DNA of 64,000 bases from Bacillus pumilus (GTDB lineage Bacteria; Bacillota; Bacilli; Bacillales; Bacillaceae): the NCBI RefSeq assembly GCF_900186955.1, contig NZ_LT906438.1, positions 1,302,001 to 1,366,000 on the forward strand. The letters are read 5' to 3'. This document shows positions 55,068-64,000 of the stretch, piece after piece. Each line of letters opens with the position of its first letter. The stretch's first letter is position 1. The position numbers and the translations under genes were made by a program. Below the pieces are notes generated by a model. The model did not search any database and was not told the origin of the DNA. It saw only the letters and a program-made list of their open reading frames with translations.

Positions 55068-56897
55068 ATGGAACAAAAAATGAAAGATTCGAATCAGCTT
55101 TATTCGAATATCGATTTACATGCCGTTCTTTCTTCTAATGGCCGCTTTCTCTACATTTCTTCTAACTGTAAGCAGCTTTTGCTTTATGAACAAAAGGATT
55201 TACTAGGGTGTTTTTTGAAAGACTTTGTTCATACCGAAGATCAATTTCTCGTCGAGAGTTATTTCTACAATCAGCACATGCTAGAGATTTCCCACTTTAG
55301 GCTGCTTAGAAGTGACCTAACAGCTGTATGGATTGAAGCTAGTATTGATTTTGTTGCTTGTGATGCGTTAGACAGTGAATTAAGTAGAGAAATGATCCTA
55401 AAAATGAGGGTGCTGGACGCTGAACCGCAAAAAGCAGCATTTCAAACAACATCAGAAGTGTCAGAACAGTCGTTAGGCAGTCTGCCGGCTTTCCAACATG
55501 TCAGTGAAGCTGAACAATTGATTGCCATGCTGCCAAATCCGTTATGTATTACGATTTTAGGGGAAATTGTTTATGCGAATGATGCGATGCTTCAATTAAT
55601 GGGGGTAAGTACAAGAGATGACATGATCGGCAAAACTGCATTTGACTTTATTGCTGAGGAGTACCATGACATTGTGAGAAGCCGAATTACAAGGCTGCAA
55701 CAAGGTCTTCCAGTCGGAATGATTGAACAGATATGGAAGCGGAAAGATGGAAGCAGCATCCATATCGAAGTGAAGTCATCACCAACGATCTATCAAAGTC
55801 AGCGGGCAGAGCTTTTGCTGTTAGTAGACATCTCATCCCGTAAGAAATTCCAAACCGTTCTGCAAAAAAGCCGGGAGCGTTATCAGCTGCTCATCCAAAA
55901 CTCCATTGATACGATTGCGGTCATTCACGATCACAAATGGGTGTTTATGAATGAATCAGGCATTAAATTATTTGAAGCCGAGCATTACGATAAATTAATA
56001 GGAAAAGATATTTTCCATCAAATCCATTCCTGTGACCAGCAAAAAGTGAAAAAAAGCATATCACGTATTATTGAAAGAGCATCAGATTCTGAGATTGTCA
56101 CGATGAGCTGTCATACGTTTAAACACAAACTGATTTATACAGAAATGGTGTGTATCCCAACTACATTTTTTGGAGAAACAGCCGTTCAAATTATTTTAAG
56201 AGATATATCCGAACGTAAGCAGACAGAAGAGCTCATGCTCCGGTCTGAAAAATTATCGATCGCAGGTCAATTGGCTGCGGGCATTGCACATGAGATCAGG
56301 AACCCATTGACTGCCATCAAAGGCTTTTTGCAGCTCATTAAACCGAAAACGAAAGATCGGGATCAATATTTCGAGATTGTTTTCTCTGAACTGAGCCGGA
56401 TAGAAATTATCTTAAGCGAGCTGCTCATGCTGGCAAAACCGCAGCAAACGGCATCGATGCAGACACTTGATTTGAAAAAAATCATCAGCGAAGTCACGGC
56501 TTTATTAGAAACACAAGCGAACTTAAATGGCATTTTAATGAACACGAGTGAAATAGAAGAGGATCTCCTGATGAACGGGGATCAAAATCAGCTCAAGCAG
56601 GTGTTTATCAATTTAATCAAAAATGCCGTAGAATCCATGCCGGACGGAGGGAAGGTTGACATTACGGCCAAAGCAGAAAGAGATGGAATTCACGTCACCA
56701 TTCGTGATGAAGGGGTTGGCATTCCTGAATCGGTCATGAAGCGAATAGGAGAGCCCTTTTTAACGACAAAGGAAAAAGGGACTGGACTTGGCCTTATGGT
56801 GACATTTAATATTTTAGAAAATCACAACGGGACGATCCGTGTGGATAGTCATCCCGAAAAGGGCACCGTATTTCACATCATGTTTCCTGCAAAATAA
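55068..56897 (+). CDS. kinA: Sporulation sensor histidine kinase KinA
   Basis: 609-aa soluble kinase, the main entry to the Spo0A phosphorelay. Three PAS domains (about residues 15-120, 145-265, 270-380) precede the H-box QLAAGIAHEIRNPLTAIKGF, N-box NLIKNAVESM and G-boxes DEGVGIPES, GTGLGLMVTFNI. ATG 55068 (MEQKMKDSNQL) has aaggaggg upstream and gives nearly the B. subtilis length. The frame from 54936 runs through the promoter and is rejected. It phosphorylates Spo0F. Confidence 0.92.
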   Translation: MEQKMKDSNQLYSNIDLHAVLSSNGRFLYISSNCKQLLLYEQKDLLGCFLKDFVHTEDQFLVESYFYNQHMLEISHFRLLRSDLTAVWIEASIDFVACDALDSELSREMILKMRVLDAEPQKAAFQTTSEVSEQSLGSLPAFQHVSEAEQLIAMLPNPLCITILGEIVYANDAMLQLMGVSTRDDMIGKTAFDFIAEEYHDIVRSRITRLQQGLPVGMIEQIWKRKDGSSIHIEVKSSPTIYQSQRAELLLLVDISSRKKFQTVLQKSRERYQLLIQNSIDTIAVIHDHKWVFMNESGIKLFEAEHYDKLIGKDIFHQIHSCDQQKVKKSISRIIERASDSEIVTMSCHTFKHKLIYTEMVCIPTTFFGETAVQIILRDISERKQTEELMLRSEKLSIAGQLAAGIAHEIRNPLTAIKGFLQLIKPKTKDRDQYFEIVFSELSRIEIILSELLMLAKPQQTASMQTLDLKKIISEVTALLETQANLNGILMNTSEIEEDLLMNGDQNQLKQVFINLIKNAVESMPDGGKVDITAKAERDGIHVTIRDEGVGIPESVMKRIGEPFLTTKEKGTGLGLMVTFNILENHNGTIRVDSHPEKGTVFHIMFPAK

Positions 56898-56923
56898 AAA
56901 CAACGGCAGGAGAGCCGTTGTTT
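56890..56923 (-). terminator. Terminator of patA
   Basis: aaacaacggc / gccgttgttt with a six-base loop. The T-rich tail is on the minus strand, inside the kinA stop region. Confidence 0.8.
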
Positions 56924-58092
56924 CAGTCTGTTAAATGAATAGAACGCTTTTCAAGAACGAATTGTTCTAGGCGGTCAAGTCCTTCTTTCAGTGTTTCAAG
57001 TGAATAAGCATAGGATAGACGCACATACCCCTCGCCGAGTGGAGAGAAAGCAGACCCTGGTACGACAGCAAGTCTTGTACTTTCTAACAGCTCCATACAA
57101 AAATCAAAGGAACTCATCCCAAACGATTCAATGGATGGAAAAATATAAAAAGCGCCAGAAGGCTTAATGACCGGAAGCCCCATAGAAATGAGCCGATCGT
57201 ATACATAATCGAGCCTTTTCTTATATTGCTCTCTCATGATGAGTGCATCATCCACACCATTTGTCACAGCTTCAAGTGCCGCCTTTTGTGAGACAGCCGA
57301 GGCACAAGACACGTTATATTGATGTACTTTTAATACATGTTTAGCAATTGGAGCTGAAGCAAATAAAAAGCCAATTCTCCAACCAGTCATGCTATGAGAC
57401 TTAGACAGTCCGTTAATCACAATGGTCTGTTCCTTTAAGAAAGAAGCGATTGAATGATGCGGCCGGTCAAATGTCAGCTCGCTATAGATTTCATCGGATA
57501 AAATAAAGATGTCTTTTCCTTCAAGGAGCTGGGCAATCTCTTTCAATTCTTCTTCTGAAAGCGTGACACCAGTTGGATTTGAAGGATAAGGAAGCACAAC
57601 ACACTTTGTTTTTTCCGTTAATGCATCCTCAATCAGCTTGGCATTTAATTTAAAGCCAGCATTCGTTGTGTCGATATGTACGGGCTTCCCCCCGCACATT
57701 CGAATGATCGGTTCATAGCCAGGGTAGACAGGTCCAGGTAAAATCACTTCATCACCCTCTGACAAAATGGTTCGAAACGCAGCATCAATCGCTTGACTTG
57801 CACCTGTCGTCACAATGATCTCTGACTCTGCATCATAATCAAGGTTGACTTTCTTCTTGATGTAGTGCTGGATTGCTTGTCTTAGCTCTAGGAAACCAGC
57901 ATTATGAGTGTACGAAGTGAAATTCTCGTCAATGGCTGCTTTTGCAGCTGTTTTGACATGATGCGGCGTATAAAAATCGGGCTGGCCTATCGTCAAAGAT
58001 ACGACATCCTCATATGACGATACGAGATTTGAAAATGTTCGAATGCCTGAAATTTCAATATCCTTTACTCTTGGATTCAGCAAATGCTCCAT
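56923..58092 (-). CDS. patA: Class I/II aminotransferase PatA
   Basis: 389-aa PLP-dependent aminotransferase A. Visible motifs: PYPSNPTGVTLS, the PLP lysine in NGLSKSHSMTGWRIGF, and C-terminal YVRLSYAYS. Assigned to N-acetyl-diaminopimelate or general transamination; substrate is not certain. ATG 58092 with aaggtgatg upstream. Convergent with kinA as in B. subtilis. Confidence 0.9.
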   Translation of the reverse strand: MEHLLNPRVKDIEISGIRTFSNLVSSYEDVVSLTIGQPDFYTPHHVKTAAKAAIDENFTSYTHNAGFLELRQAIQHYIKKKVNLDYDAESEIIVTTGASQAIDAAFRTILSEGDEVILPGPVYPGYEPIIRMCGGKPVHIDTTNAGFKLNAKLIEDALTEKTKCVVLPYPSNPTGVTLSEEELKEIAQLLEGKDIFILSDEIYSELTFDRPHHSIASFLKEQTIVINGLSKSHSMTGWRIGFLFASAPIAKHVLKVHQYNVSCASAVSQKAALEAVTNGVDDALIMREQYKKRLDYVYDRLISMGLPVIKPSGAFYIFPSIESFGMSSFDFCMELLESTRLAVVPGSAFSPLGEGYVRLSYAYSLETLKEGLDRLEQFVLEKRSIHLTD

Positions 58093-58384
58093 TTCTCATC
58101 ACCTTAAAAATTTATGTTTTTATCCTATTTTACCATTCACTGCATAAATGTCACCTGCGAAAGGCACTGGATATCATTATCTGTAGTCTATTCTCCTATT
58201 CATCACAGCATGAGTGATATATTGAAGAAAGAGCAACATTTATTATAGCGTAACCTCACGAGAAAATACAGGCTGCGATAACATGATTAGAAAACGGCAA
58301 AACGGTGTAAACTGAAAGAACGTGAGAATCAGGGTCATGGGAATTGCTTTCATAGACATACGATCTCCTAAAGGAGGACGATAA

Positions 58385-59269
58385 ATGGAACAATCAGCGA
58401 AGACATCAAAAATAGCGTTTCTATCCGTGATGAGTAACACATTTGTTGTCATCTTAAAAATCATTGTAGGTCTGCTCACTGGATCTGTTGCGGTTTTATC
58501 AGAAGCCATTCATTCTTTTCTCGATTTAATGGCATCTTTTATTGCATTTATCTCTGTTCGTATTTCAAGAAAGCCAGCAGATTCTAAACATCCTTATGGA
58601 CATGGAAAAGTCGAAAATATTTCTGGAACGATTGAGACCTTACTGATTTTCGTTGCGGGCATTTGGATCATCTACGAATGTGTTCACAAATTAATGCATC
58701 CAGAGCCAGTCAAGCTGCCTGTACTTGGCATTGTGGTGATGCTATTAGGCGCGATCATCAACTTTATCGTATCGAAGGTTGTGAACAAAGAGTCGGAAAG
58801 GGTCCATTCTGTCGCCATGAAATCGAATGCATTGCACCTGTTAACAGATGTGTATACGTCATTAGGGGTCGCATTCAGTTTATTGCTTGTCGCATTAACC
58901 GACTGGTATTTCTTAGATCCGATCATTGGAATGATACTTGCTCTCTTTATTATGCGTGAAGCATTTAAACTCATGAAAGAAGCCTTCCCGCCGCTCGTAG
59001 ACGCCCGGCTAACGCCCGAGGAAGAACAATCGATCGAAGCAATCATTCAAGGATTCAGTCAAGAATTCATCGAATATCATGACTTTCGAACAAGACGATC
59101 CGGTGCAGAGGAATATATTGATTTTCATTTGATTGTAGATGGCAAGACAACGATAGAAGATGTTCATCAATTATGTGATCGAATTGAAGAGAAGATTCAG
59201 CAAGAATTTCCGCATGCACAAATCTTTATTCATGTAGAACCTGAAAGTGAAAGAAGCACGCAAACGTAA
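58385..59269 (+). CDS. Cation diffusion facilitator family metal exporter
   Basis: 294-aa CDF transporter. Six membrane spans; the metal site has HSFLD in span 2 (SEAIHSFLDL) and HLLTD in span 5 (SNALHLLTDV), with the cytoplasmic CTD from about residue 210 (DFHLIVDGKTTIEDVHQ). YdfM/YeaB (MneP/MneS, Mn exporters) are the nearest B. subtilis relatives I can think of, but the metal is not decided by the sequence. ATG with aaaggagg upstream. It lies between patA and cheV, where B. subtilis has no such gene as I recall. Confidence 0.85.
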   Translation: MEQSAKTSKIAFLSVMSNTFVVILKIIVGLLTGSVAVLSEAIHSFLDLMASFIAFISVRISRKPADSKHPYGHGKVENISGTIETLLIFVAGIWIIYECVHKLMHPEPVKLPVLGIVVMLLGAIINFIVSKVVNKESERVHSVAMKSNALHLLTDVYTSLGVAFSLLLVALTDWYFLDPIIGMILALFIMREAFKLMKEAFPPLVDARLTPEEEQSIEAIIQGFSQEFIEYHDFRTRRSGAEEYIDFHLIVDGKTTIEDVHQLCDRIEEKIQQEFPHAQIFIHVEPESERSTQT

Positions 59270-59308
59270 AAAGGCGATCAACCAACTTAGGTTGTATCGC
59301 CTTTTTTA
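59268..59308. terminator. Bidirectional terminator after the CDF gene
   Basis: aaaaaggcgat / atcgcctttttt with an inner aacc/ggtt helix; also suits the 50-aa gene on the minus strand. Confidence 0.85.
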
Positions 59309-59329
59309 CGCTTCATCTATGAAATGAAA

Positions 59330-59482
59330 TCAATATCCATAAGCAGTATCGTAATCTTCATACCAAGAGATATAAGCTGCGTCATCATTTGACAAACCAT
59401 GCTTCATGTCTAAAAAATCAGCTTCGCAAATATCTTCAATCACAGTCATTTCATTGTTATTTAATAGTACGACAGTTCCCAT
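59330..59482 (-). CDS. 50-aa acidic small protein, unknown function
   Basis: Minus-strand ATG 59482 (a second in-frame ATG at 59485), stop 59330-59332, with agaaaggtg upstream and a terminator after. The product starts MGTVVLLNNNEMTVIED and is acidic, ending in an aromatic Tyr/Asp-rich stretch (ISWYEDYDTAYGY). Family not recognised. It is convergent with the CDF gene and divergent from the RDD gene. Confidence 0.55.
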   Translation of the reverse strand: MGTVVLLNNNEMTVIEDICEADFLDMKHGLSNDDAAYISWYEDYDTAYGY

Positions 59483-59700
59483 CATGAACACCTTTCTTTA
59501 AAAAATCCTTGACTATTGTACCATGTGAAGAACGATTGTCAACAGCAGAATGGAAACAAGACGAAAATATCACAAAATGTTAAAAAATCAGGAGGTAAAA
59601 GAACTAGAAGTACCATGATTTTCACAAATTTTCAGTATTTATTCACATAAATCATTGAGGACGAACTGATCTAAAATATATGTAAAAGTGTAAAGGTACA

Positions 59701-59729
59701 TTGATCTTGCGATATTCATAAGATATAAT
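59701..59729 (+). promoter_or_regulatory. Sigma-A promoter of the RDD gene
   Basis: TTGATC (59701-59706), a 17-base spacer, TATAAT (59724-59729). Confidence 0.75.
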
Positions 59730-59783
59730 AACGAATGATTATAAGAAATTTATAGAAAACATACATAATAAAGGAGAAATAGG

Positions 59784-60323
59784 ATGGAAACAAACATAAC
59801 AGAACCACACATTCAAGAAAAGAAACATCCTGAGCTAGCAGGCGTAGGCTATCGTTTTCTTGCACACCTTTTGGATGGTATCATCATCGGCGTACCATAT
59901 TCTTTTATCATGTTTATTTTGGCAACACTCTTTTTTGTCTCAAGTCCAGAGGCAGCATTGATGATGGATGACGACAGCTATTACTATTCAACAACTGTTA
60001 TGACAGATGAGGAATGGGCAGTGATTATGGGACTTATCTTTTTCTATATAGGAGCGATCTTGGTCGGTATTGTGGTGACATGGCTTTATTACGCCATCAT
60101 GGAATCATCAAAACTGCAAGGAACGCTTGGTAAGATGGCTCTTGGGATTAAAGTGACAAGAGTAACGGGCGAAAAAGTGACATTCGGCCGTGCAACAGGT
60201 CGCTTCTTTGCAAAAGGCTTTTTGTCTCCAATCTTATATATTGGCTACATCATTGCCTTTTTCACAGAGAAAAAACAAGCACTTCACGATTTAATTGCAA
60301 GTACCATTGTTGTGAAGAAATAA
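59784..60323 (+). CDS. RDD family membrane protein
   Basis: 179-aa protein with three membrane spans: one after the RDD-type motif GVGYRFLAHLLDGIIIGVPY (Arg, then Asp in span 1), one at about 80-105, and one near 147-165. The charged region KMALGIKVTR is also typical. Function unknown; some RDD proteins act in ion transport. ggagaaat ribosome binding site. Monocistronic with its own promoter and terminator. Confidence 0.85.
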   Translation: METNITEPHIQEKKHPELAGVGYRFLAHLLDGIIIGVPYSFIMFILATLFFVSSPEAALMMDDDSYYYSTTVMTDEEWAVIMGLIFFYIGAILVGIVVTWLYYAIMESSKLQGTLGKMALGIKVTRVTGEKVTFGRATGRFFAKGFLSPILYIGYIIAFFTEKKQALHDLIASTIVVKK

Positions 60324-60325
60324 TG

Positions 60326-60364
60326 AAAAAAAGCACCTCTGCTCAATCGTAAGAGGTGCTTTTT
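60326..60364 (+). terminator. Terminator after the RDD gene
   Basis: aaaaagcacctct / agaggtgcttttt hairpin. Confidence 0.88.
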
Positions 60365-60448
60365 GTATAGATTGCTTGTATGGAAGAGGGACGTATGACA
60401 TAAAATAGAATGATAGTGAAAAATCAGGCAGGGAAGGGAGACAAACGA

Positions 60449-61759
60449 TTGAAAACAGGGAAAAAGACCATGCAGAAAAAAGGGGCAGGCTTCGGGCTGT
60501 TTTTGACAGCACCCATTTTGGCCTGGGCATTGTATGACTTTGCAAATACGATATTTTCATCGAATATGATCACCATTTTCTTCCCGTTCTACTTGCAGGA
60601 AACAATCGGAGACAGTGCGAGAATGGATCAGATCGCTAGTACATTTATTTCTTATGCAAACGCACTAGCCAGTTTTTTTCTCGTCATTTTCACACCATTA
60701 TACGGAGTCCTGATCGATCGTACAGGAAAAAAGAAGCGCTATATCACAGTGTTTACTCTAATATGTATAGCTTGTACATTTTTGATGGGGATCTTTGCTG
60801 GGATTGATTTCTCAAGCGAATGGTTTGGGCTGCCTGTCTCTTTATTAGTAGTGGTCACCTTGTTTGTGATCGCAAAATTCTTCTATCACTCGAGCCTAGT
60901 GTTTTATGACACCATCCTGCCCGATCTTGGGACAAAGGATGAAATACCGCTTATTTCTGGATTTGGCATTGCCGTTGGTTATTTAGGGACACTTGTTGGT
61001 CTCACAGTTTATTTACTTGTTGGCAATGACCAATTTCATGAAGCATTTATTCCGACAGCACTATTATTCTTTCTCTTTTTCCTGCCATTTCTCTTTTTTG
61101 TAAAAGACCCTCATCCACTGCCGCAGCCAGAGAAAAAGGCGTCATTTTTCAGCGGATATAAAGAAATTATTCGCACGTTTAAAGAGATGAAACATTACAA
61201 GCCGGCTTTTATCTTTATGATTGCTTTCTTTTTTATGAATGATGCCTTACAGACAGCGATTGCGATGATGGCGGTGTACGCCAAAATCATCATTGGCTTT
61301 ACCGCTGGACAATTTATTCTGCTTTATCTTGTGTCGACCATTTCAAGTATCATTGGCTCCTTTTTATTTGGATATATCACAAAAGCGATTGGGGCAAAGC
61401 GCTCGATTACAGTCGTGTATGTGATTTTGATCGTTGCCCTGATTCTGGCTGTCACAGCCACAACGGAATGGATCTTCTGGGTGGCTGGCAGTTTATTCGG
61501 TATTTCACTCGGCGCAAGCTGGGGGGCATCACGAATATTGATTATCGAGCTGACACCGAAGGAAAAGAGAGGACAGTTTTTTGGTCTCTTCGCATTCTCA
61601 GGGAAGGTGTCTTCCATTATTGGACCCATCATTTATGGGTCAGTCACTCTGCTGTTTGCAGAGCACGGAAACCTCGCAAGCCGCCTTGCGCTAGGGTCTT
61701 TACTTATTCTTGCAGCGATAGGACTTGTGATTCATCAATTCGTACGAGAGAAAGCGTAA
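60449..61759 (+). CDS. MFS transporter, UMF1/Atg22-like
   Basis: 436-aa transporter with 12 predicted spans. The start of the fold ([20 protein letters not shown]) and [15 protein letters not shown] match the UMF1/Atg22-like MFS group (YxiO type). TTG 60449 ([11 protein letters not shown]) with aagggag eight bases upstream; an upstream in-frame ATG at 60410 lacks a site. Substrate unknown; amino-acid or drug efflux are both possible. Upstream of cheV but with its own unit. Confidence 0.75.
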   Translation: MKTGKKTMQKKGAGFGLFLTAPILAWALYDFANTIFSSNMITIFFPFYLQETIGDSARMDQIASTFISYANALASFFLVIFTPLYGVLIDRTGKKKRYITVFTLICIACTFLMGIFAGIDFSSEWFGLPVSLLVVVTLFVIAKFFYHSSLVFYDTILPDLGTKDEIPLISGFGIAVGYLGTLVGLTVYLLVGNDQFHEAFIPTALLFFLFFLPFLFFVKDPHPLPQPEKKASFFSGYKEIIRTFKEMKHYKPAFIFMIAFFFMNDALQTAIAMMAVYAKIIIGFTAGQFILLYLVSTISSIIGSFLFGYITKAIGAKRSITVVYVILIVALILAVTATTEWIFWVAGSLFGISLGASWGASRILIIELTPKEKRGQFFGLFAFSGKVSSIIGPIIYGSVTLLFAEHGNLASRLALGSLLILAAIGLVIHQFVREKA

Positions 61760-61766
61760 AGAAACG

Positions 61767-61793
61767 TCAACTTTTTACCTATGCTGCCGATAT
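61767..61793 (+). promoter_or_regulatory. Sigma-D promoter of cheV
   Basis: TCAA (61767-61770), a 15-base spacer, a perfect GCCGATAT (61786-61793). Confidence 0.8.
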
Positions 61794-61832
61794 AAAAAGT
61801 ACAATCTTATATTGAAGAATAGAGGGATTTCC

Positions 61833-62741
61833 GTGGCTTTAAACAAACAAGAAATTTTACTTGACTCTGGTACCAATGAATTGGAAATTGTGAAGTTTGA
61901 AATTGGTTCAAATCAATTCGGCATTAACGTCATGAAAGTAAGAGAAATCATCCAGCCGGTTGAGGTGACGGCAGTACCGCACTCTCATCAAGATGTAGAA
62001 GGGATGATTAGTTTACGAGGCGAGATTTTACCAGTCATCAATCTATTTTCCTTTTTTAATGTCGAGTCAGATCAGTCAGAACAAGAGAAATATATTGTGA
62101 CTGAATTCAACCAACGGAAATTTGTGTTCCATACAGGAACGGTATCACAAATTCACCGCGTCAGCTGGGAAGAGATTGAAAAGCCAACTGCACTCAATCA
62201 AGGGATGGAACGTCATTTGACCGGTATCATTAAGCTTGATGAGAAAATGGTTTTTCTTCCAGATTATGAGAAAATCATTTATGATATTGAATCCGCTTCT
62301 GGAGTAGAAACGTATCATATGTTTGACGGTGAGAAAGACGAGAGAAGAACAGGGAAGAAGCTTTATGTCGTTGAAGACTCTCCGCTTCTCATGCGTTTAT
62401 TAACAAATGAATTAACCGAAGCAGGCTATAAAAACATTGTGACCTTTGAAGACGGGAAACAGGCATATGACCACGTCATGGACCTTGTTAGCAAAGGAAT
62501 TACTGTGACAGAAGAAATTGATATGATTATTACAGATATTGAAATGCCTAAAATGGATGGTCACCGATTAACGAAACTGTTGAAGGAAAATCCTTTAACA
62601 AGTTCCATACCGATTCTTATCTTCTCTTCGTTAATCACTGAAGATTTGCGCCATAAAGGGGAAACAATTGGTGCAGATGATCAAATTAGTAAACCAGAAA
62701 TTCATCAGCTGATTGAAAAAGTCGATCACTTTATTATCTAA
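61833..62741 (+). CDS. cheV: Chemotaxis coupling protein CheV
   Basis: 302-aa fusion of a CheW-like domain (residues 15-155) and a response regulator receiver (about 175-300; phospho-Asp in [16 protein letters not shown]). It couples receptors to CheA and, when phosphorylated, takes part in adaptation. GTG 61833 ([13 protein letters not shown]) with agaggg upstream; the frame from 61812 is not supported. Terminator at 62744. Confidence 0.95.
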   Translation: MALNKQEILLDSGTNELEIVKFEIGSNQFGINVMKVREIIQPVEVTAVPHSHQDVEGMISLRGEILPVINLFSFFNVESDQSEQEKYIVTEFNQRKFVFHTGTVSQIHRVSWEEIEKPTALNQGMERHLTGIIKLDEKMVFLPDYEKIIYDIESASGVETYHMFDGEKDERRTGKKLYVVEDSPLLMRLLTNELTEAGYKNIVTFEDGKQAYDHVMDLVSKGITVTEEIDMIITDIEMPKMDGHRLTKLLKENPLTSSIPILIFSSLITEDLRHKGETIGADDQISKPEIHQLIEKVDHFII

Positions 62742-62743
62742 AG

Positions 62744-62775
62744 GAAAAACCACTCGTCATGAGTGGTTTTTTGTT
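62744..62775. terminator. Bidirectional terminator between cheV and ykyB
   Basis: aaaaaccactc / gagtggttttt with a five-base loop. Confidence 0.9.
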
Positions 62776-63236
62776 TAAAAATAACTTTCCCTGAGTCGTT
62801 TGAAGACGGGCTTTGTATAATGTGATTTTTGTTTTGTGGCGGTAGGTTTTTCTTTTAAACCGACATACGTTTGAAGCAGTTGCTTTGCTCGGTTTAATGA
62901 CATATTCGCTTTCGGATTGCGATATGATTGATTTAAATTTCCTAAGTGTGGCAAAAATTCGAAGTCTTCTTTGGTTGGTGGCAGGTGAAAATAATAATCT
63001 CCAATTTCAATCAGCACGTCGGACTGTTGTTGACTATATTTGGGATTGTTAGAGAAATGTAGGCCCACTTTTTTTCCTTTACCTTCTTGCAATAGTTTTT
63101 GCAGCGCACGTTTTTTCAAAAGATAAAGAAACTTGGGATTTGGTGCGGTTTTAGCATGACGGTTAACAGTATAAATGGCTTTTGCGATGTTTTCTGCTGT
63201 AGGTTCTATGTCTTTAGTATGAGCATAATCGTCCAT
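62775..63236 (-). CDS. ykyB: YkyB family protein
   Basis: 153-aa basic protein of the conserved YkyB family: AENIAKAIYTVNRHAKTAPN..., YLLKKRALQKLLQEGKGKKVG, then a basic C-terminus. Function unknown. Convergent with cheV, as in B. subtilis; aaaggagag ribosome binding site. Confidence 0.85.
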   Translation of the reverse strand: MDDYAHTKDIEPTAENIAKAIYTVNRHAKTAPNPKFLYLLKKRALQKLLQEGKGKKVGLHFSNNPKYSQQQSDVLIEIGDYYFHLPPTKEDFEFLPHLGNLNQSYRNPKANMSLNRAKQLLQTYVGLKEKPTATKQKSHYTKPVFKRLRESYF

Positions 63237-63461
63237 TTTTTCTCTCCTTTGTCTTTCGTCTTCCTGTGCTTAGTATAAATTATACGTTTTTATTAGTAAA
63301 TTGCAAATAGACTTATTGTGAAAAGCGATAGGATTTCCATTGTTCTTATTTACAATAGCCATTCATGACGGTTCTAAAACGTGTTTGTATATAAAAATGA
63401 CAGAATGGTGTGCAAAGACACTAGTATCTATCCATCATGATTTTTCTTCAATCTGTTTCAG

Positions 63462-64000
63462 TTACAAAGAATGCGGCGCTTTTAATTTTCTATATGCTAA
63501 AGGTGTCGTATTTTTTATTCTTTTAAACATACTAATAAAATAACTTGTGCTGTTGAAGCCGACTTTGTAAGCAATTTCTGTTATATTGAAGTCTGTTTCT
63601 TGAAGCAGGATGAGACTTTGTTGAACTCTATATTCATTCACATAATGTAGAGGTGTCTTCTTTAGAATATCTTTGAAGTATCTGCAGCATTCAGATCGGC
63701 TTAGCTGACCTGCTCGAGCGATATCTTGAAGAAGCACCTTTTCGTGATAATGCTGGTGAATCCAATTCAGCATAGGTTTCATCCGTTCATTTTTATCATG
63801 CTGCCGTGCATCATATTTTATTTGAAAGCCATTTTGTAATAAACATTTCCACATGGTGATGAGTTGAATGTTGAGTTCAAGCTCATAATATGCTGGAGTT
63901 TCATCAATTAATCGCTGAATGGTTTGAATACATTGATAGATATGATTTGGCCAGTGGTCTTTTCGGTTCAATAAAATATAAGGTGTCTGACTCGCATGCA
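63462..64000 (-). CDS. AraC-family transcriptional regulator, C-terminal part, runs off the right edge
   Basis: The frame is open from base 64000 down to the stop at 63462, so the N-terminus is outside the window. The visible 179 residues include the AraC DNA-binding domain with two helix-turn-helix motifs (KVLLQDIARAGQLSRSECCRYF; DFNITEIAYKVGFNSTSYFI) and the end of an N-terminal effector domain. B. subtilis has ykuC next to ykyB, so synteny changes here. Targets are unknown. Confidence 0.85.
   Translation of the reverse strand, partial: HASQTPYILLNRKDHWPNHIYQCIQTIQRLIDETPAYYELELNIQLITMWKCLLQNGFQIKYDARQHDKNERMKPMLNWIHQHYHEKVLLQDIARAGQLSRSECCRYFKDILKKTPLHYVNEYRVQQSLILLQETDFNITEIAYKVGFNSTSYFISMFKRIKNTTPLAYRKLKAPHSL

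Noticed and set aside
58243..58509. 88-aa minus-strand frame between patA and the CDF gene
   Set aside because: Starts inside the CDF gene, no ribosome binding site, odd composition.
63340..63543. 67-aa plus-strand frame
   Set aside because: Partly antisense to the AraC gene and without a ribosome binding site.

Overview
The window is core chromosome of a Gram-positive endospore former. The gene content and order follow the Bacillus subtilis ykoW to ykyB segment almost gene for gene. The sequence differences, together with the genes present or absent relative to B. subtilis, suggest the Bacillus pumilus group (pumilus, safensis or altitudinis). That species call is inference from memory, not a search. 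I see no rRNA, tRNA, CRISPR array, insertion sequence or prophage.

Layout. 1-5 kb: end of a MHYT signalling gene (ykoW), a DedA protein, a manganese riboswitch with the TerC exporter ykoY, the sigI-rsgI stress sigma pair, and sspD. 5-10.5 kb: ykrK repressor and htpX protease, KtrD potassium transporter, a DUF421 membrane protein with two tiny hydrophilic partners, and an acyltransferase. 10.8-13.7 kb: kinE, ogt and a 44-aa gene. 13.7-20.9 kb: the complete methylthioribose (methionine salvage) locus, mtnKA diverging from mtnE and mtnWXBD, with two SAM riboswitches. 21-27.8 kb: spo0E, kinD, mhqR, motAB behind a sigma-D promoter, and clpE behind CtsR boxes. 28-36.4 kb: ykvI, the preQ1-controlled queCDEF operon, several small genes, ykvT, and ykvU-stoA behind a sigma-E promoter. 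36.4-41 kb: the ferrous iron pump pfeT (zosA) with Fur- and PerR-type boxes, a peptidase, and a LacI regulator. 41-46.4 kb: glcT, the RAT/terminator switch, and ptsG, ptsH, ptsI. 46.4-51.6 kb: the spore photoproduct lyase operon splAB, the chemoreceptor mcpC, an atypical SDR and ykwC. 51.6-58 kb: ykwD, pbpH, kinA and patA. 58.3-61.8 kb: a block I do not expect here from the B. subtilis order (CDF metal exporter, a 50-aa gene, an RDD protein, an MFS transporter). 61.8-64 kb: cheV, ykyB and a partial AraC regulator.

Themes. (1) Sporulation: three phosphorelay kinases (KinE, KinD, KinA) and the Spo0E phosphatase feed Spo0A. SspD, SplAB, StoA and YkvU act later, and sigma-H, sigma-E and sigma-G type promoters are readable in front of several of them. 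(2) RNA control: Mn, SAM (two), preQ1 and the GlcT RAT element all regulate by termination or antitermination. (3) Envelope and stress: SigI/RsgI, HtpX, ClpE/CtsR, PbpH, YkwD and YkvT. (4) Metal homeostasis: YkoY (Mn), PfeT (Fe), a CDF exporter. (5) Motility and chemotaxis: MotAB, McpC and CheV, each behind a sigma-D type promoter.

Many genes use TTG or GTG starts, and several starts were moved to fit the ribosome binding site. Eight short genes of unknown function (29 to 72 aa) were called from ribosome binding site plus context. No wholly new multi-gene system stands out. The best leads are the regulatory layouts (pfeT boxes, tandem terminators in the queC leader, a sigma-I promoter inside a terminator, a WalR-like box in the pbpH promoter) and the small-protein genes.
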